Assembly: GCA_037974335.1 (NCBI GenBank)
Contig: CM075760.1
Coordinates: 32,559,609 to 32,623,608 of the forward strand
Source of the DNA: Prionace glauca
Lineage: Eukaryota > Chordata > Chondrichthyes > Carcharhiniformes > Carcharhinidae
Length of the DNA stretch: 64,000 bases
Direction: 5' to 3'
Every line of letters starts with the position of its first letter. The stretch's first letter is position 1. The translations under genes and the position numbers were made by a program. The notes under the pieces were generated by a model, which was given only the letters and a program-made list of their open reading frames with translations, searched no databases and was not told the DNA's origin. This document shows, piece by piece, positions 62,370 to 64,000 of the stretch.

Positions 62370-64000
62370 GTTCCCAGCAGAAAGATCTGTTCAATCTGTC
62401 AATTTCAAACTGTTGGGTTCTCATTGATCAATAGTCAAGTTACAACAGAAAATCAATAACCTATTTCAAATTAAATGGGTATTCAGAACTCCTCTCGACT
62501 TTTAATTATTTCTCTCTGCCTGTATCACTTCGCGAAAATTGTGTAAAAATGTAATTTCGCTGAAAATGAGCAAAAATAACAGATTCAGGACAGTTCAATA
62601 TCCCTATCAGAGATACAGTGACACAGTAACAGTTCAATGTCCCTATCAGAGATACAGTGACACAGTAACAGTTCAATGTCCCTATCAGAGATACAGTGAC
62701 ACAGTAACAGTTCAATGTCCCTAACAGAGATACAGTGACACAGTAACAGTTCAATGTCCCTAACAGAGATACAGTGACACACTAAGAATTAAACAAACCG
62801 GGAAATATTTACATTGAAAATCGTTACCTGATTAGATCTAATTTCTTAATTAAATGTAATCAACAAAATTATCAAGGCAAAACAACTTATCGAGCCGAGC
62901 AGTTGAGTAAAGAAATGTTTTGTTTTTGAATTCATTTTGATACAATTAAATATTCTCTAAGACTGATGATATTTTGCACGCTAGTGCAATATTCAAGGTC
63001 TTTTGTTTTGAATTAATCAGCGTTAATATTACATTTTAAGTTATTGTTAATTGTCAGTTAGTTCTCCTGTCAGCTGATTTGTTCTCTGTAATAAAATGAG
63101 TTTTCAATCATTCAAAACGTGCTTCTGCCCCCAACATTGTTAAATAATTAGGTTACAATTAAATCTCAATGTTAAACTATAATTTCAAATTACTGAATGG
63201 AAACATTCAAACATCTATCATTCATTTACTTAAATCTAATCACATTGTAATATTTTACTGTTTCACTTTTACTACAAATATCTTATTACAACGAACAAAC
63301 GTGTTAAAAATGCAGATTTCTGAGTTTGTCCAGACTGTAACGGCCTGGCCGTTTGAAATCAATAATACTGCTTCCGAGATTTAATAATTTAGGCCACCCA
63401 TATAACAACTTCATTACTGAACACATTGTTTAATTAAAGAAGATCTGAATTAAACAGTGCAAACACAGAGACGATAATTGATTCAAATCCTCTGTAACGC
63501 TAAAAACACGATGCAGAATATAAGTCTCAACCTTTTCTTCATTATAATATTTAATAAAAATTAAACATAAGCTTCAGTTAGTATGAATTCTTCCATTCTG
63601 TCATTTATTCTTCCATTCTGTCATTTATTCTGTGTTTGACATTAATGGGAGACATGATGTTATTAAGTGCTGAGCTAATATTATTTTTATAGTATTTATA
63701 ATATCATATTATTTTTATATAAAGTAATCTTTTTGAATTTCAAGCATTTAATTGTCAGTCGGTAGCCAGTTTCTGTTGACACTTTACTACAATTCAAAGA
63801 CAATCATTTGAACAATTTTACTTGAGTGTCAGCGAATTCCATCTGTCAGAAAACTGTGTTCAGTCTGTCAAATTTTTATAAACTGTTTGATTCTAATTGA
63901 TCAAAGGTCAAATTACAACAGTGAAAACATCAATAAAAATTTAAATTAACCTGATGTTCATTTTAAAACTCCCTTTGCCTTTTAACTATTTCTCCCTGAC
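62370..64000. other. AT-rich intron with an internal direct duplication
   Basis: Sequence at about 62370-62520 (CTGTTCAATCTGTCAA, GATCAATAGTCAAGTTACAACAG, TTTTAATTATTTCTCTCTG) recurs at about 63840-64000 (GTGTTCAGTCTGTCAAA, GATCAAAGGTCAAATTACAACAG, TTTTAACTATTTCTCCCTG), a direct duplication with a 1.47-kb period that runs off the right edge. A smaller 21-bp tandem repeat is at 63587-63629. No J or D segment or recombination signal was recognised. Confidence 0.6.
62591..62785 (+). repeat. 39-bp tandem repeat, five copies
   Basis: The unit is CAGTTCAATRTCCCTAWCAG plus AGATACAGTGACACAGTAA. Five copies with one to two changes each. They sit inside the presumed J-CH1 intron. 39 is divisible by three, so both strands show repeat ORFs. 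Confidence 0.95.

Noticed and set aside
62591-62785. CRISPR-like look of five regular 39-bp repeats
   Set aside because: The repeats abut with no unique spacers and lie in a vertebrate intron; it is a minisatellite.
61400-64000. Search for recombination signals (CACAGTG/ACAAAAACC) and a J exon on the minus strand
   Set aside because: CACAGTA-like strings here come from the 39-bp repeat; no heptamer-spacer-nonamer joined to a J-like WG.G motif was found by eye.

Overview
The window looks like vertebrate nuclear DNA, most likely from a shark or other cartilaginous fish. That is inferred from three things: an IgM heavy-chain constant gene with the usual secreted and membrane exons, dense copies of the CR1-type LINEs and tRNA-headed SINEs that fill elasmobranch genomes, and a GPR139-like receptor of the kind expanded in those genomes. 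All genes are split by repeat-rich introns. I see no bacterial-style operon, CRISPR array or rRNA/tRNA gene, and no retrovirus-like element.

Layout. 0-3.8 kb: LINE debris, then three exons of EMC4 (ER membrane complex subunit 4) on the minus strand, ending in a CpG-rich promoter; the copy appears broken. 5.3-7.3 kb: a young 5'-truncated CR1-like LINE (minus). 7.5-15.8 kb: a C2H2 zinc-finger cluster with one intact six-finger gene (minus), an inverted diverged sister (plus) and two further relics; a GC-rich promoter with NRF1- and YY1-like motifs lies between the two main copies. 16.4-17.3 kb: a pure pyrimidine satellite.

17.6-32.9 kb (plus): the most interesting gene, a five-exon gene I could assemble by splice phase alone. 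It encodes a signal peptide, one C2-type Ig domain with an extra cysteine pair as in the CD2/SLAM family, a transmembrane segment, and a 135-codon last exon with a textbook ITAM. A poly(A) signal follows the stop. The 10-kb first intron is packed with LINEs and contains a 0.6-kb-armed inverted repeat and a possible decayed V-domain exon.

34.9-36.0 kb: a CTCF-like site, a GC-rich promoter-like island and a 14-copy, 33-bp minisatellite in which nearly every unit carries a YY1-type AAGATGGC core. 36-40 kb: SINEs, LINE pieces and CT-rich DNA. 40.2-44.5 kb (minus): a two-exon GPR139-like GPCR with a terminal-inverted-repeat element in its intron, framed by a 14-bp target-site duplication.

47.3-55.3 kb (minus): IgM constant gene with CH1, CH2, CH3, CH4 with secretory tail, and TM1 and TM2. 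All CH junctions are phase 1, frames are open and poly(A) signals are present for both forms. 55.3-64 kb would be the J-to-CH1 intron. It holds about 5 kb of strand-asymmetric satellites and then AT-rich DNA, and no J, D or V segment was recognised inside the window.

The IgM gene and the ITAM-bearing Ig receptor are about 15 kb apart and convergently oriented. This suggests, but does not prove, an immune-gene neighbourhood. All family assignments come from reading translated sequence by eye; no database search was run.
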